Positions 31,603-40,865 of a stretch of DNA of 51,712 nucleotides are shown here, in pieces (position 1 is the first letter of the stretch; each line of letters begins with the position of its first letter). The DNA is from Petrotoga sp. UBA5851 (GTDB lineage Bacteria > Thermotogota > Thermotogae > Petrotogales > Petrotogaceae), in assembly GCA_002431635.1 (NCBI GenBank), contig DJGH01000019.1, positions 47,427 to 99,138 of the forward strand, in the 5' to 3' direction. Under the pieces are notes generated by a model that was not told the DNA's origin, did no database searches, and was given only the letters and a program-made list of their open reading frames with translations. The translations under genes were made by a program, and so were the position numbers.

Positions 31603-33634
31603 ATTACTTTTTGAGATAGGGGTCGAAGAACTTCCGTCTTCTGAGTATTCAAACATAGAGCTTCAGCTTGAAGAAATTATAAAATCAGAGTTAAAGGCGA
31701 GAAATATTGAGTTTTCGGATATAGAAACAGTAGTGGCGCCAAGGAGATTCGGAGCGGTTGTATGTGGACTTTCAGACAAAGAACCGGACACATTCACTGA
31801 AAAAAAAGGACCTGCGCGTAATCTTTGCTTTGCTGAAGACGGCAGTCCCTCCAGAGCCTTTGAGGGATTCCTTAAATCATCAGGAGTATCGGCTGATCAG
31901 GTTATCTTTAAAGAGATAAACGGTATTGAATATGCCCATGTGAAGATTGAGAAAAAAGGCCGGAATACCAAAGAACTTTTTGAGCAGATACTTGGTCCTG
32001 CAATAACTAAGATGAACTTTAAAAAACCTATGCGCTGGGGTGAAGGCGAGTATTCTTTTGTAAGACCTGTTCATTGGGTTTTAGCTATGTATAATGATGA
32101 GATAATGAATATAGAGATTTTCGGCAAAAAATCATCGGACAAGACATATGGACATCGTTTTTTTGGCAAGGAAGAGGTCATTAACAGTGCGGACGAGTAT
32201 TTTTCAAAGTTACGTGGCTCTTTTGTCATTGCCAGACTTTCAGAGAGAGTTGAAAAGATAAGTGCTGAACTTTCAAGAATCGAAAAAGAAAGCGGTTATA
32301 CGTGTGACCGCGATAAAGAGCTTATAGATGAAATTGCAAAGCTTACAGAGTATCCCACAGCGGTTGTAGGAAGTTTTGATGAGAAGTATTCATATCTTCC
32401 GTCAGAAATAAGCACTGTCACCATTAAACACCATCAGAGAAGTTTTCTTGCGCTGAAAGACGGCAAGGCCACAAATAAGTATATATCCTTTCAGGATGGC
32501 TATTCCAGGGAAAAGAATGTAGTAACAGGATATTCAAGAGTTATAAATGCACGTCTTGATGACGCAGCATTTTACTACAACGATGATCTTAAAGCACTTG
32601 TGCAGGAGAGATTTGAGCAGTTGTCGGGAGTTACCTATCAGCAGGGACTTGGAACCTACAAGGACAAAGCCGAAAGAATATCTGCCATATGCGGAATAAT
32701 AGCCGAAAAAATGGGTTTTAAAGGTTATGAAACTGAGAAAATAAAGAGAGCCGGGCTGTTATGCAAGATAGATATAACTTCAAATGTTGTTTTTGAGTTT
32801 CCAGAGGTTGTAGGCTCTATGGGAAGAATATTCCTTAAAGCAAAAAATGAAGACGAGGATATATGTATCGCTGCCCAGGAGCATTACCAGCCAAAGGACG
32901 AATCAGATAAAACTTCATCTAATATCACCGCCAGTATTGTTTCAATAGCGGATAAGGCTGATGATATTGCCGGATATTTTGCCATAAATAAAATTCCAAG
33001 CGGGTCTAAAGATCCTTTTGCTCTGCGAAGAAAGGCTTTCGGAATTATCAGAATACTTATAGATAATGAATGGGATTATGATATAAAGGATATTCTTAAG
33101 ATTGCTTCTGATAATCTAAATATGAAGTATGACAGCGAAAAGATGGATGAGTTTTTTAAGAGCCGCTTTGAAACTATTCTTTTAAAAGAAGAGATGCCGC
33201 GCGATGTTATAAATACAGTGATTGTCAACTGGAACCGGCCTTTGCGTGCATATCTGGCAGCAAAGTCCATAAAAGAGTACTTGAATCTTGATAAGTTCAA
33301 AGATTTTATTACCGCTTTCCAGAGAATATATAATATTTCCAAGAGTCATAGCTCACTGCAGTATCAGGGAAGACTTTTCATTATCGAACAGGAAAAGGAG
33401 CTTTTCAAAAAGTATCTTGAAGTTAGGCCCGGATATGAGAGCTGTGTTAAAGAAATGAACTTTAAAGGTGTAATTGATATTCTCATAGAGATGAAACCAC
33501 AGATAGACAGCTATTTTGAAGGCGTATTCGTAATGGATAGGGATGAAAGCATCAGGCTCAATAGGCTTGGATTCTTGAAAACCCTTTCTGGTATGTTCAG
33601 TGAAATAGGTGATGTATCAAGGCTTTATCAATAA
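31595..33634 (+). CDS. glyS: Glycyl-tRNA synthetase beta subunit
   Basis: A 679-residue beta subunit, of normal length. LLFEIGVEELPS at the start, VVAPRRFGAVV, GPARN, KPMRWGEGEYSFVRPVHWVLAM, STVTIKHHQRSFLA and SGVTYQQGLGTYKDKAER are family landmarks. The C-terminal third is the HD-like and DALR anticodon-binding part (SGSKDPFALRRKAFGIIRILI). It binds tRNA-Gly and completes the enzyme with GlyQ. The start is ATG behind GGAGG, overlapping glyQ by 8 bases, so translation is coupled. Confidence 0.97.
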   Translation: MNKLLFEIGVEELPSSEYSNIELQLEEIIKSELKARNIEFSDIETVVAPRRFGAVVCGLSDKEPDTFTEKKGPARNLCFAEDGSPSRAFEGFLKSSGVSADQVIFKEINGIEYAHVKIEKKGRNTKELFEQILGPAITKMNFKKPMRWGEGEYSFVRPVHWVLAMYNDEIMNIEIFGKKSSDKTYGHRFFGKEEVINSADEYFSKLRGSFVIARLSERVEKISAELSRIEKESGYTCDRDKELIDEIAKLTEYPTAVVGSFDEKYSYLPSEISTVTIKHHQRSFLALKDGKATNKYISFQDGYSREKNVVTGYSRVINARLDDAAFYYNDDLKALVQERFEQLSGVTYQQGLGTYKDKAERISAICGIIAEKMGFKGYETEKIKRAGLLCKIDITSNVVFEFPEVVGSMGRIFLKAKNEDEDICIAAQEHYQPKDESDKTSSNITASIVSIADKADDIAGYFAINKIPSGSKDPFALRRKAFGIIRILIDNEWDYDIKDILKIASDNLNMKYDSEKMDEFFKSRFETILLKEEMPRDVINTVIVNWNRPLRAYLAAKSIKEYLNLDKFKDFITAFQRIYNISKSHSSLQYQGRLFIIEQEKELFKKYLEVRPGYESCVKEMNFKGVIDILIEMKPQIDSYFEGVFVMDRDESIRLNRLGFLKTLSGMFSEIGDVSRLYQ

Positions 33635-33652
33635 AAGAGAGGAGGCTAGGAT

Positions 33653-34615
33653 ATGCCTCTGGCGGACATATTTGAAAATATTAATATTCCTGACTCAATA
33701 GTTTCTTTTGTCTATGGGGAGGATACGAAACTTTTTTCGTATCCTTCTATTGTGTTTTTTAAGGGTCTGTCCAGGGAAAACGGAAAAGGATACGCGATAC
33801 TTATAGATTTTAACGATGTTATGAGAATATGGGAAGGCGACAATGAATCAGGGCATGATGAGAGAATAGATATGCTCAGAAAAAGTGTATGTAGGTTCAC
33901 AGGCTTTGAGTATGTTCCCAAAAAGATTGATCTTGAAATGGAATGGGAGGATTTTTGCAACCATATCGATTTTTTCCTTCAGGGACAGGAAATAAAAATT
34001 CTTTTTGAAAAGTTTGAAAGATCCATAAAAATAAACGAAAAAGAGCTTTTTTCCTTTAATGATTCTCTGGAAAACATAAGGATAATAAGTGAGAATCTTA
34101 TGGATTACATGTCGTGCAAAAACAATCTTTTCAGGATAGATATAATGAACTCTGCCAAGACTTTGCTTGTTTCGGCAGACCTGTCTCTTTATGCTGATAA
34201 GGTAAAGAACTTTGAGACCGAATCTGAAAAAAAGATAATGTGGTTGGCAATAGACTGCCTTCTTAAAAAAAATGTGCTTGTAATATTTGACTATCTCAAT
34301 CCCAGACTTGTAAGTAAAGGAGTAATGGCAATAAGTATAGAAAACGTAGATCCCGACAGATTCAAAGATTCAATAGCAAGGATAAAGGAAAACCTTATCC
34401 ATGCCAGTTCTGATATAGACAGGGTGTATAATGAACTTAAGGAGTTTATGCCTTATTTTAACCAGATGTTTGAATTACAAAAAAGAGTTTTTACTGATAA
34501 AAACTTTAATGTTATGGATTTTGCCGAGACGGTTATAATCTACTACTTGTTCAACAATTCTAATGCCATATGTTCAAATGTGGCACAGGTAAAGAGGATT
34601 TTCGGAGAATTATAA
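33653..34615 (+). CDS. Conserved-looking protein of unknown function
   Basis: A 320-residue soluble protein that I cannot assign. It begins PLADIFENINIPDSIVSFVYG and contains VIFDYLNPRLVSKGVMAISIENVDPDRFKDSIARIKENL, a possible alpha/beta segment, with long charged helices elsewhere. There is no signal peptide, membrane helix or metal motif. It lies between glyS (18-base gap) and the TM0106-type nuclease gene (18-base gap), with a good GAGG site. Translation-coupled spacing and normal base use argue that it is a genuine, probably lineage-specific gene. Confidence 0.7.
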   Translation: MPLADIFENINIPDSIVSFVYGEDTKLFSYPSIVFFKGLSRENGKGYAILIDFNDVMRIWEGDNESGHDERIDMLRKSVCRFTGFEYVPKKIDLEMEWEDFCNHIDFFLQGQEIKILFEKFERSIKINEKELFSFNDSLENIRIISENLMDYMSCKNNLFRIDIMNSAKTLLVSADLSLYADKVKNFETESEKKIMWLAIDCLLKKNVLVIFDYLNPRLVSKGVMAISIENVDPDRFKDSIARIKENLIHASSDIDRVYNELKEFMPYFNQMFELQKRVFTDKNFNVMDFAETVIIYYLFNNSNAICSNVAQVKRIFGEL

Positions 34616-34633
34616 AAAGAAAAGGGTGTTATT

Positions 34634-35734
34634 ATGGATATTCTGTACTATGAAAGCCTTGAAAACTGCCCGTTTTTTACGCCCAGTTATACCAGGCCAG
34701 GAAGTTATTTTACCATAAATATTGAGGGAGTTGAGTTTGAGGCTAACTATGAATATTACAGGGACGGTACCGTCTGTATAATAAGAGCAGGAAAAAGTGT
34801 GAGGATATCTCATTGGATTCATGCTTACTTGGTTTACAGATACTTTGAAGAAAAAGGGAACAGGGTTAATGATGTTCTTGTAGAACTTGAAAACAGAAAG
34901 TTTACCATAAAACGTATAGAACTCATGAATAAAGAAAATTGGATAAAGAAAGCGCTTGCAAGGTTGAATACACGGCCTAAGTCTGCGGGTGCGCACTGCA
35001 AGTTCTGTACCCTCAAGACTGCATGTCACAGGGAACTGCTTTCGCAGGGCGATCTCAATGTTGTGCCCGCTATGACGGAAGGACTTATAGAACATTTTAA
35101 GAACATAGAGACTGATCCGCTTGAAGTGGTAAAAAGCAATCAGATAGAAAAGTTCAATCCTTCGTGCCGAAAAGCTTTGTATAATCTCAAATCCATAATT
35201 GAAGATAAAATAATAAAAATAAACGATATATCGCTGCCTGAAAAATATATAATATTTGATGTTGAAACATATGCTGAAAGAGACTTCCTTTTTGGCTATC
35301 TCCTTGAGGACAGATACATACCTTATGTTTTCAACGGTGCAGATTCTAAAAAAACAGAAGATATGGTTGATTTTCTGTATAATCTCAAACTGCCTCTGGT
35401 GCATTACGATGTTCATGATGTACAGTCTCTGGAAAATATTGGCAGAAACTATCCTGCATTGAGAACAAAGATTTCACGGATACTTGAAAACTCTCTTGAT
35501 GTATTTGAAGTTATAATCAAGAATGTATCTTTCCCCGTGACTTCGTATTCACTGAAAGATATAAGCAAGTACCTTGGCTTTAAATGGCGCACCAATCTTA
35601 ATGGACACGCCGTTATTATAGAATATAATATGATGCTTAAAGGAAATAAAGAGATACTGCAGAAAATACTTAGTTATAACGAAGACGACTGCAGAGCTAC
35701 AAAAGTCCTTATGGAAAAGCTCCGCGAGCTGTAG
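34634..35734 (+). CDS. TM0106-type RecB-like / YprB RNase H-like nuclease
   Basis: A 366-residue two-part protein. The N half (1-150) resembles a reduced RecB/Cas4-like domain with four cysteines, Cys12, Cys122, Cys125 and Cys131, in the Fe-S arrangement of that group; the PD-(D/E)xK residues look degraded. The C half (about 200-366) is a YprB-type RNase H-like exonuclease: YIIFDVETYAERDFLFGYL gives Asp209 and Glu211, LVHYDVHDVQSLEN is in the middle, and YNEDDCRAT near the end carries the last acidic residues. Role: probably 3'-5' exonuclease action in DNA or RNA processing; the exact substrate is unknown. The start is ATG behind AAAAGGG. Confidence 0.8.
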   Translation: MDILYYESLENCPFFTPSYTRPGSYFTINIEGVEFEANYEYYRDGTVCIIRAGKSVRISHWIHAYLVYRYFEEKGNRVNDVLVELENRKFTIKRIELMNKENWIKKALARLNTRPKSAGAHCKFCTLKTACHRELLSQGDLNVVPAMTEGLIEHFKNIETDPLEVVKSNQIEKFNPSCRKALYNLKSIIEDKIIKINDISLPEKYIIFDVETYAERDFLFGYLLEDRYIPYVFNGADSKKTEDMVDFLYNLKLPLVHYDVHDVQSLENIGRNYPALRTKISRILENSLDVFEVIIKNVSFPVTSYSLKDISKYLGFKWRTNLNGHAVIIEYNMMLKGNKEILQKILSYNEDDCRATKVLMEKLREL

Positions 35735-35743
35735 GAGGGAAAA

Positions 35744-36670
35744 ATGGAAAATCCTTTGTTTAAAAGTGGTTTTATTGCAGTATGCGGAAAACCAAATGTT
35801 GGTAAGTCAAGTATAATAAACGCCATAATAGGCCAGAAAATTGTAATTACCTCAGATAAGCCTCAGACTACAAGAAACAAGATTAACTGCATATATACTC
35901 AACCTCACTGTCAGATGGTATTTGTGGATACACCAGGCATTCACAAGCCTTTGCACAAGTTTGGGGAGTATCTTGTAAAGATAGCTGTGAATGCTGTTAA
36001 GGGAACAGATGCCATACTCTTTGTTGTTGATGCCTGTGAAGGTATAAGGGCTTCGGATGAGATAGTGGCGGATATAGTGAAACAGTCTGGTGTAAAAGCA
36101 GTTCTTGCAATCAATAAGATGGATATAGCCAAAACTGAGAATGTTGCTCAGGAAATGGAAAATAAAATAAGATCCATCTGCCCTAACATAACAGATACGG
36201 TAAATGTTTCCGCGAAAAGCGGAAAAAATGTAGGTACTCTTGTACAGAAACTTGAAAACATGATGCCGCAGGGGCCTATGTACTATCCGCAGGATGAAGT
36301 AACAGATAAACCTTCACGTTTTATAGTTTCAGAACTTATAAGAGAAAAGATACTTTATCTTACGCAGCAGGAAGTGCCACATTCAAGTGCTGTAGTTGTT
36401 GAAGATTTTGAACAGAGGGAAAACGGCACACTCTATATAAGAGCTAACATATATCTGGAAAGGGATTCGCAGAAAGGTATAGTCATAGGCAAGGACGGAG
36501 CCATGATAAAACAGATAGGTCAGCTTGCCCGAAAAGACATAGAAAGAATGTTTGAAGAAAAAGTTTTTCTTGACCTGTTTGTAAAGGTTAAGGACAAATG
36601 GCGTGAAAATGATTTTCTGATAATGAACACAATGGGATTTAAAGATGAGTTCAAAAAAGGAGAAAAGTAG
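35744..36670 (+). CDS. era: GTPase Era
   Basis: A 308-residue GTPase that binds the 3' end of 16S rRNA during 30S assembly. G1 is GKPNVGKS (15-22), the switch region is KPQTTRNKI, G3 is DTPGIHKP, G4 is NKMD and G5 is VSAKSG. The C-terminal KH domain has GIVIGKDGAMIKQIGQLARKDIERMF and FLDLFVKVKDKWREND. It has normal length. The start is ATG behind AGGAGGG, 9 bases after the nuclease gene. Confidence 0.97.
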   Translation: MENPLFKSGFIAVCGKPNVGKSSIINAIIGQKIVITSDKPQTTRNKINCIYTQPHCQMVFVDTPGIHKPLHKFGEYLVKIAVNAVKGTDAILFVVDACEGIRASDEIVADIVKQSGVKAVLAINKMDIAKTENVAQEMENKIRSICPNITDTVNVSAKSGKNVGTLVQKLENMMPQGPMYYPQDEVTDKPSRFIVSELIREKILYLTQQEVPHSSAVVVEDFEQRENGTLYIRANIYLERDSQKGIVIGKDGAMIKQIGQLARKDIERMFEEKVFLDLFVKVKDKWRENDFLIMNTMGFKDEFKKGEK

Positions 36671-36678
36671 GTGGTTGA

Positions 36679-37641
36679 GTGATACTTGTATGCGGCGGAG
36701 CCGGATATATAGGCTCTCATCTTGTAAAGATCCTAAAAGAAAGTAAAAAAGAAGTTTTAGTTTTCGATAACTTTGAAACTGGTCATGAATGGGCAGTAAA
36801 AGGTATAAAAACATTTATAGGAGATTTGCGTGAACTTAAGGATATACAGAGAGTTTTCGAAGAAAACAGTATAGATGAGGTTTACCACTTTGCTGCTTAC
36901 TCCCTTGTAGGAGTATCAATGCAAAAACCCTATGAATACTTTGACAATAACATCAAAGGAACTCTGAACCTGCTTAAAGCGATGACTGAACACAATGTCA
37001 GGAACATAGTTTTCTCATCTACCGCAGCCGTATACGGAGATCCTAAAATGCTTCCAATAACCGAGGAGCAGGAAAAAATTCCTACTAACGTTTATGGACA
37101 GAGCAAGCTTATGATCGAACAGATCATGAACTGGTATTCAAAACTCGGAATGATAAATTATGCGGCACTGAGATACTTTAATGCCGCCGGGGCAAGTCTG
37201 GATGCACAGATAGGCGAAGACCATACGCCTGAAACACATCTTATACCTCTGATACTTCAGACGGTACTAGGAAAAAGAGAGAAGATAACTGTTTTCGGAA
37301 AAGATTATCCTACTCCTGACGGAAGTGCGGTCAGAGATTACGTACATGTCCTTGATCTTGCGGATGCTCATATAAAAGCTATGCAATGGATAAAGGAGAA
37401 TAACTGTTCAGATGTCTTCAATCTGGGGAACGGAGAGGGATTTTCTGTAATGCAGGTTATTCAAAAAACACAAGAAGTAACCGGATGTACCGTAAAGTAT
37501 GAGACAGGTGCGCGAAGAAGTGGGGATCCGGCCATACTTATTGCCTCGTCTGAAAAAGCGCGTACTGTTCTGAGATGGGCTCCGAAGTACAGTAAAATTG
37601 AGGATATAATTCAAACTGCCTACAACTGGCATAAAAAATAA
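36679..37641 (+). CDS. galE: UDP-glucose 4-epimerase (GalE-like)
   Basis: A 320-residue extended short-chain dehydrogenase. The NAD site is GGAGYIGSH (6-14), the catalytic residues are Ser114/Thr115 in FSSTAAVYG and Tyr139-x3-Lys143 in VYGQSKLM. RYFNAAGA and DGSAVRDYVHVLDLADAH are typical of GalE. It interconverts UDP-glucose and UDP-galactose (or the N-acetyl forms), supplying galactose for glycans or for sugar breakdown. The start is GTG behind TAGGTGG, 8 bases after era; it is the last gene of the long plus-strand run. Confidence 0.92.
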   Translation: MILVCGGAGYIGSHLVKILKESKKEVLVFDNFETGHEWAVKGIKTFIGDLRELKDIQRVFEENSIDEVYHFAAYSLVGVSMQKPYEYFDNNIKGTLNLLKAMTEHNVRNIVFSSTAAVYGDPKMLPITEEQEKIPTNVYGQSKLMIEQIMNWYSKLGMINYAALRYFNAAGASLDAQIGEDHTPETHLIPLILQTVLGKREKITVFGKDYPTPDGSAVRDYVHVLDLADAHIKAMQWIKENNCSDVFNLGNGEGFSVMQVIQKTQEVTGCTVKYETGARRSGDPAILIASSEKARTVLRWAPKYSKIEDIIQTAYNWHKK

Positions 37642-37818
37642 CTTTGTTGGGACATGGGTTTAAAGCACTATCAATGCATAGCGGAATGCTTAAAGTTTTT
37701 AAGGATTTTTTAAGTATAGCATTATAGAATTATGATGCAAGTGAGAAAGATACCCTAAACCTCCTTAAGAGAAGTAAGAACTCCCAGAACCCCCCAATAG
37801 AGAACGAAAAACCTTTAT
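37642..37818. other. Intergenic region with no gene recognised
   Basis: A 177-base stretch after galE. It holds only a 19-codon open frame from 37654 without a proper Shine-Dalgarno, and a C-rich patch near 37753-37798. No promoter, tRNA or repeat was recognised. It could be the remnant of an older gene or element. Confidence 0.4.
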
Positions 37819-37843
37819 CGCCCTTAAACAGGGCGGTTTTTTT
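37819..37843 (+). terminator. Terminator of the 22310-37641 gene run
   Basis: CGCCCT (37819-37824) and AGGGCG (37830-37835) pair around TAAAC, followed by GTTTTTTT. It is a standard intrinsic terminator for the plus strand. Confidence 0.88.
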
Positions 37844-37848
37844 ATATG

Positions 37849-37870
37849 AAAAAACCTCCCTTACGGGAGG
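37849..37870 (-). terminator. Terminator of the liv-APC operon
   Basis: On the minus strand CCTCCC, loop GTAA, GGGAGG (37870-37855) is followed by a run of T (37854-37849). It lies directly after the stop codon of the amino-acid permease gene. The A-rich flank may also let it work on the plus strand. Confidence 0.88.
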
Positions 37871-37874
37871 CTTT

Positions 37875-39338
37875 TTAGTATACGATACTTCCGTTAGCTA
37901 CAAAATAAATAGATATAATACTTAATATCAGCATTACCAGATAAGTTGCTATTTCAGCCACTGTAAATTTCTGCTTTTTTTCTTTTTTCGCAATAAAACG
38001 TACTATAATGCCTGATGTATATATTATTACTGCAGCCGTTGCATACTTCCACATTGCCGTGAAAACCCATATGCAGAAGATGATTCCAAGTACTGAGAAG
38101 ATTATATTTGAATACTTTTTTTCTTTATAGGCTGTCTTTATTCCAAGAAAAGCTGATGAAACATATGGAATAAGTATGCAGATTACGGCAAGACTTATAA
38201 CTGCAAAGTAAATGTTTTGAAGTATAGCATTTTCACTATTGTCAATTCTTCCGGTTTCAGACATTGTGAACAAAAGTATAAGCACGGCCTGTGTAATTAG
38301 ATTTGTTATCAGAAGGGAGAATACCGGAGTGACTTTTTTATTCTGCTTTGCAAAGCTTTTGGGAAAAACCTGATCTCTTGATGCAGCGATATATGGAATC
38401 TCTGCCGCAAGGAGAAGCCAGCTCAAAAGGGCTCCCATCACCGAAAATAAGAAACCGAAGTCCAGAAGGTACTGTCCGGATTTTCCTATGACATTGTTAA
38501 GAACGGTTCCCAACGGGGAGTTGGATGTAAGTATTTCTTCCACCGGCACTACACCCATTGTAAGAGTAGATACAAGTACATAGATACTTATAGTTATCAG
38601 AAAACCCAAAAGAGTAACTTTTGCAACATCTTTCTGGGATTTAGCTTTATTGGAAAGAACCACGGCACCCTCTATACCTATAAAAGTCCAGAGCATAGTA
38701 TTGAAACTTGAGTTTATCTGATTCCATATAGAAGACTCCCGTGCGACAACCTGTCCGTCTTCAAGAGTTTTTATAGTAGTAGAGAACATGTTTGAAAACA
38801 GGTCTGGTTTAAAGTACGTTATTGCGACTATAAGAACGACAAACAACGGAAGAACTTTGATGATTGTAATTACGGCGTTAGTTATTCCTGCCGTTCTTAC
38901 TCCGGATACAATGAGCATATGGTAAGACCAGAGAATAAGACTTGCAATACCTAATGCCAGAAGCTTATTTTCTTCTATTACGGGGAAGTATATGCTCAGA
39001 ATCTTGACGATTGCGACATAGTAGGCAAGATTTCCAAAAAGCGCACTCCACCAGTAACCATATCCTGAATTGAAACCTACGAAATCCCCGAATGCTTCCT
39101 TGGCATAACTGTACATCCCCCCCTCAAGCTCAGGTCTTGAGTTTGAAAGATACTGAAAAACCTTTACAAGAGAAAAAACACCGATACCCGTAATGAGCCA
39201 TCCTAAAAGTATAGGACCGGGATTGGCAATGTTACCCAGGTCTCTGGGCGAGTTAAAAATACCTGCCCCGACGACTGAACCTACCACGACAGCTAAAAGC
39301 GGAAAAAAACCAAGAACCTTGTTGTTCGTTTTTTCCAT
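37875..39338 (-). CDS. APC-family amino-acid permease or antiporter
   Basis: A 487-residue membrane protein with about 12-13 helices. The first helix carries LLAVVVGSVVGAGIFNSP (10-27), the substrate-binding G-x-G segment of the APC superfamily. GWLITGIGVFSLVKVFQYL, ELEGGMYSYAKEAFG and FIGIEGAVVLSNKAKS match the basic amino-acid/polyamine antiporter branch (ArcD/LysP-like antiporters). The actual substrate is unknown. I chose the ATG at 39338 behind AAGGGGGC; an upstream in-frame ATG at 39371 lacks a site. It lies 44 bases after livF on the same strand, so it belongs to the liv operon and shares its leader control. Confidence 0.85.
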   Translation of the reverse strand: MEKTNNKVLGFFPLLAVVVGSVVGAGIFNSPRDLGNIANPGPILLGWLITGIGVFSLVKVFQYLSNSRPELEGGMYSYAKEAFGDFVGFNSGYGYWWSALFGNLAYYVAIVKILSIYFPVIEENKLLALGIASLILWSYHMLIVSGVRTAGITNAVITIIKVLPLFVVLIVAITYFKPDLFSNMFSTTIKTLEDGQVVARESSIWNQINSSFNTMLWTFIGIEGAVVLSNKAKSQKDVAKVTLLGFLITISIYVLVSTLTMGVVPVEEILTSNSPLGTVLNNVIGKSGQYLLDFGFLFSVMGALLSWLLLAAEIPYIAASRDQVFPKSFAKQNKKVTPVFSLLITNLITQAVLILLFTMSETGRIDNSENAILQNIYFAVISLAVICILIPYVSSAFLGIKTAYKEKKYSNIIFSVLGIIFCIWVFTAMWKYATAAVIIYTSGIIVRFIAKKEKKQKFTVAEIATYLVMLILSIISIYFVANGSIVY

Positions 39339-39382
39339 ATGGTGCCCCCTTAAAAAATATGTAATTTGCATACTTTACGGTA

Positions 39383-40084
39383 TTACATACCAAGGTATGC
39401 TTTTTTAATTTTTTCATCAGAAATGAGCTTTTTGCTGGGGCCTTCAAGAACCTTTTCGCCGTTCTCCAACACATATGCATAGTCAGATATAGCCAGCGCA
39501 TTCAAAGCATTCTGTTCTACAAGTAAAATGCTTAGACCTCTTTTATTAAGAGTTTTTATTATTTCAAAAAGCTCTTTGACGATAAGCGGGGCCAAGCCTA
39601 GAGAAGGTTCATCAAGCATAAGAAGCTTAGGATCTGACATAAGACCTCGGGCGATTGCAAGCATCTGCTGCTCGCCACCGGATAATGTTCCGCCAAGCTG
39701 CTTCTGCCTTTCTCTGAGCCTTGGAAACAGATCGTACATTTTATGAATATCCTGAGTATAGTTTTTTTGGTGATATGCACCAAGTATAAGGTTTTCTTTA
39801 ACTGTAAGGTTGGGGAATATTTTTCTTCCTTCAGGTACCAAGACGATACCTTTCTGGTTTATTTTGTAAGAAGATGTTCCGTTTATGTTACTGTTTTCAA
39901 AGAAAATAGTACCTTGTGATTTTATTGCACCGGAGATAGCATTAAGAGTAGAGGATTTTCCTGCACCATTTGAACCTATTATGGTTACTATACTTGCGAC
40001 AGGTATATGCAGGGTAAGATTTTTTACTGCATGAATTATACCATAAGATATATTAAGATTTTCTGTTGATAGTATTTCAATCAA
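39383..40084 (-). CDS. livF: Branched-chain-type amino-acid ABC transporter ATPase LivF
   Basis: A 233-residue ATPase. Walker A is GSNGAGKS, the signature is LSGGEQQMLAIARGLM, Walker B is LLMLDEPSLGLAP, and the switch region is LLVEQNALNALAISDYAYVLENG, the last being typical of LivF. I chose TTG at 40084, since GGATGTGAT just before it matches the anti-Shine-Dalgarno in eight of nine positions and gives the usual MIEILSTENLNISYG start. Other in-frame options are TTG at 40099 and GTG at 40093. It overlaps the end of livG by 8 bases. Confidence 0.94.
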   Translation of the reverse strand: MIEILSTENLNISYGIIHAVKNLTLHIPVASIVTIIGSNGAGKSSTLNAISGAIKSQGTIFFENSNINGTSSYKINQKGIVLVPEGRKIFPNLTVKENLILGAYHQKNYTQDIHKMYDLFPRLRERQKQLGGTLSGGEQQMLAIARGLMSDPKLLMLDEPSLGLAPLIVKELFEIIKTLNKRGLSILLVEQNALNALAISDYAYVLENGEKVLEGPSKKLISDEKIKKAYLGM

Positions 40085-40865
40085 TGTGATCACATCCAAG
40101 ATAAGCGTTGATAACGGTTACATCGTTTTTAATTTCCTCTGGTGTACCTTCGGATATGATTTTTCCGTAGTTTAGAACAGAAATGTTTTCACAAAGATTC
40201 ATAACAACTTTCATGTCATGTTCGATTAATATTATTGTAAGATTAAACTCATCCCTTATATCTTTGATAGTACTTACAAGATCAAAAGATTCAGTCGGAT
40301 TCATACCTGCAGCAGGTTCATCAAGGAGCAGTATTTCTGGCTGAGCGGCCAGCGCTCTGGCTATTTCAACTTTTCGCTGTTGACCATAACTCAGACAAGA
40401 GGCCTTTACAAAAGCCAGTTCTGATATTCCGAGTTTTTTGAGGAGAGATGATGCTTTTATGAACATATCGTTTTCGACTGCCTGATACTGGATTTTTGAA
40501 ACCGCACGCAAAAGCCATATGAAGGAGTTTTCAGAACATGAAAGCTGATGATGCATGCCTGTCATAACATTTTCAATTACCGTCATTTCGGTAAAAAGTC
40601 TTATATTCTGAAATGTCCTTACAATACCAGCATGAGCCGTTTCAAATGGTCTGAAAGATGAAATATCAGATCCCTTAAAAACGATACATCCGCGCATGGG
40701 CTTATAAATTCCGGTTATAATATTGAAAAGAGTTGTCTTTCCTGCACCATTTGGGCCGATAACTCCTTTTATCTGATGTGCAGGAATCTTCATGCTTACG
40801 TTCTCAAGTGCTTTAATTCCTCCAAAAGTCATAGAGATACGATCAAGCTTTAGTATTTCAGACAT
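40077..40865 (-). CDS. livG: Branched-chain-type amino-acid ABC transporter ATPase LivG
   Basis: A 262-residue ATPase. Walker A GPNGAGKT, the LivG-type segment RTFQNIRLFTEMTVIENVMTGMH, signature LSYGQQRKVEIARAL, Walker B ILLLDEPAAGMNP, and IEHDMKVVMNLCENISVLNYGKIISEGTPEEI. It pairs with LivF to power import through LivH-LivM. The start is ATG, overlapping livM by 8 bases. Confidence 0.95.
   Translation of the reverse strand: MSEILKLDRISMTFGGIKALENVSMKIPAHQIKGVIGPNGAGKTTLFNIITGIYKPMRGCIVFKGSDISSFRPFETAHAGIVRTFQNIRLFTEMTVIENVMTGMHHQLSCSENSFIWLLRAVSKIQYQAVENDMFIKASSLLKKLGISELAFVKASCLSYGQQRKVEIARALAAQPEILLLDEPAAGMNPTESFDLVSTIKDIRDEFNLTIILIEHDMKVVMNLCENISVLNYGKIISEGTPEEIKNDVTVINAYLGCDHID

Noticed and set aside
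34610..35416. 268-codon minus-strand open frame opposite the TM0106-type nuclease gene
   Set aside because: It is antisense to a well-supported gene and its translation is rich in Phe, Tyr, Ile and Cys with no recognisable domain, as expected for a shadow frame.
37654..37713. 19-codon ORF after galE
   Set aside because: There is no convincing Shine-Dalgarno, no conserved feature and no associated RNA structure; open frames of this length arise by chance.
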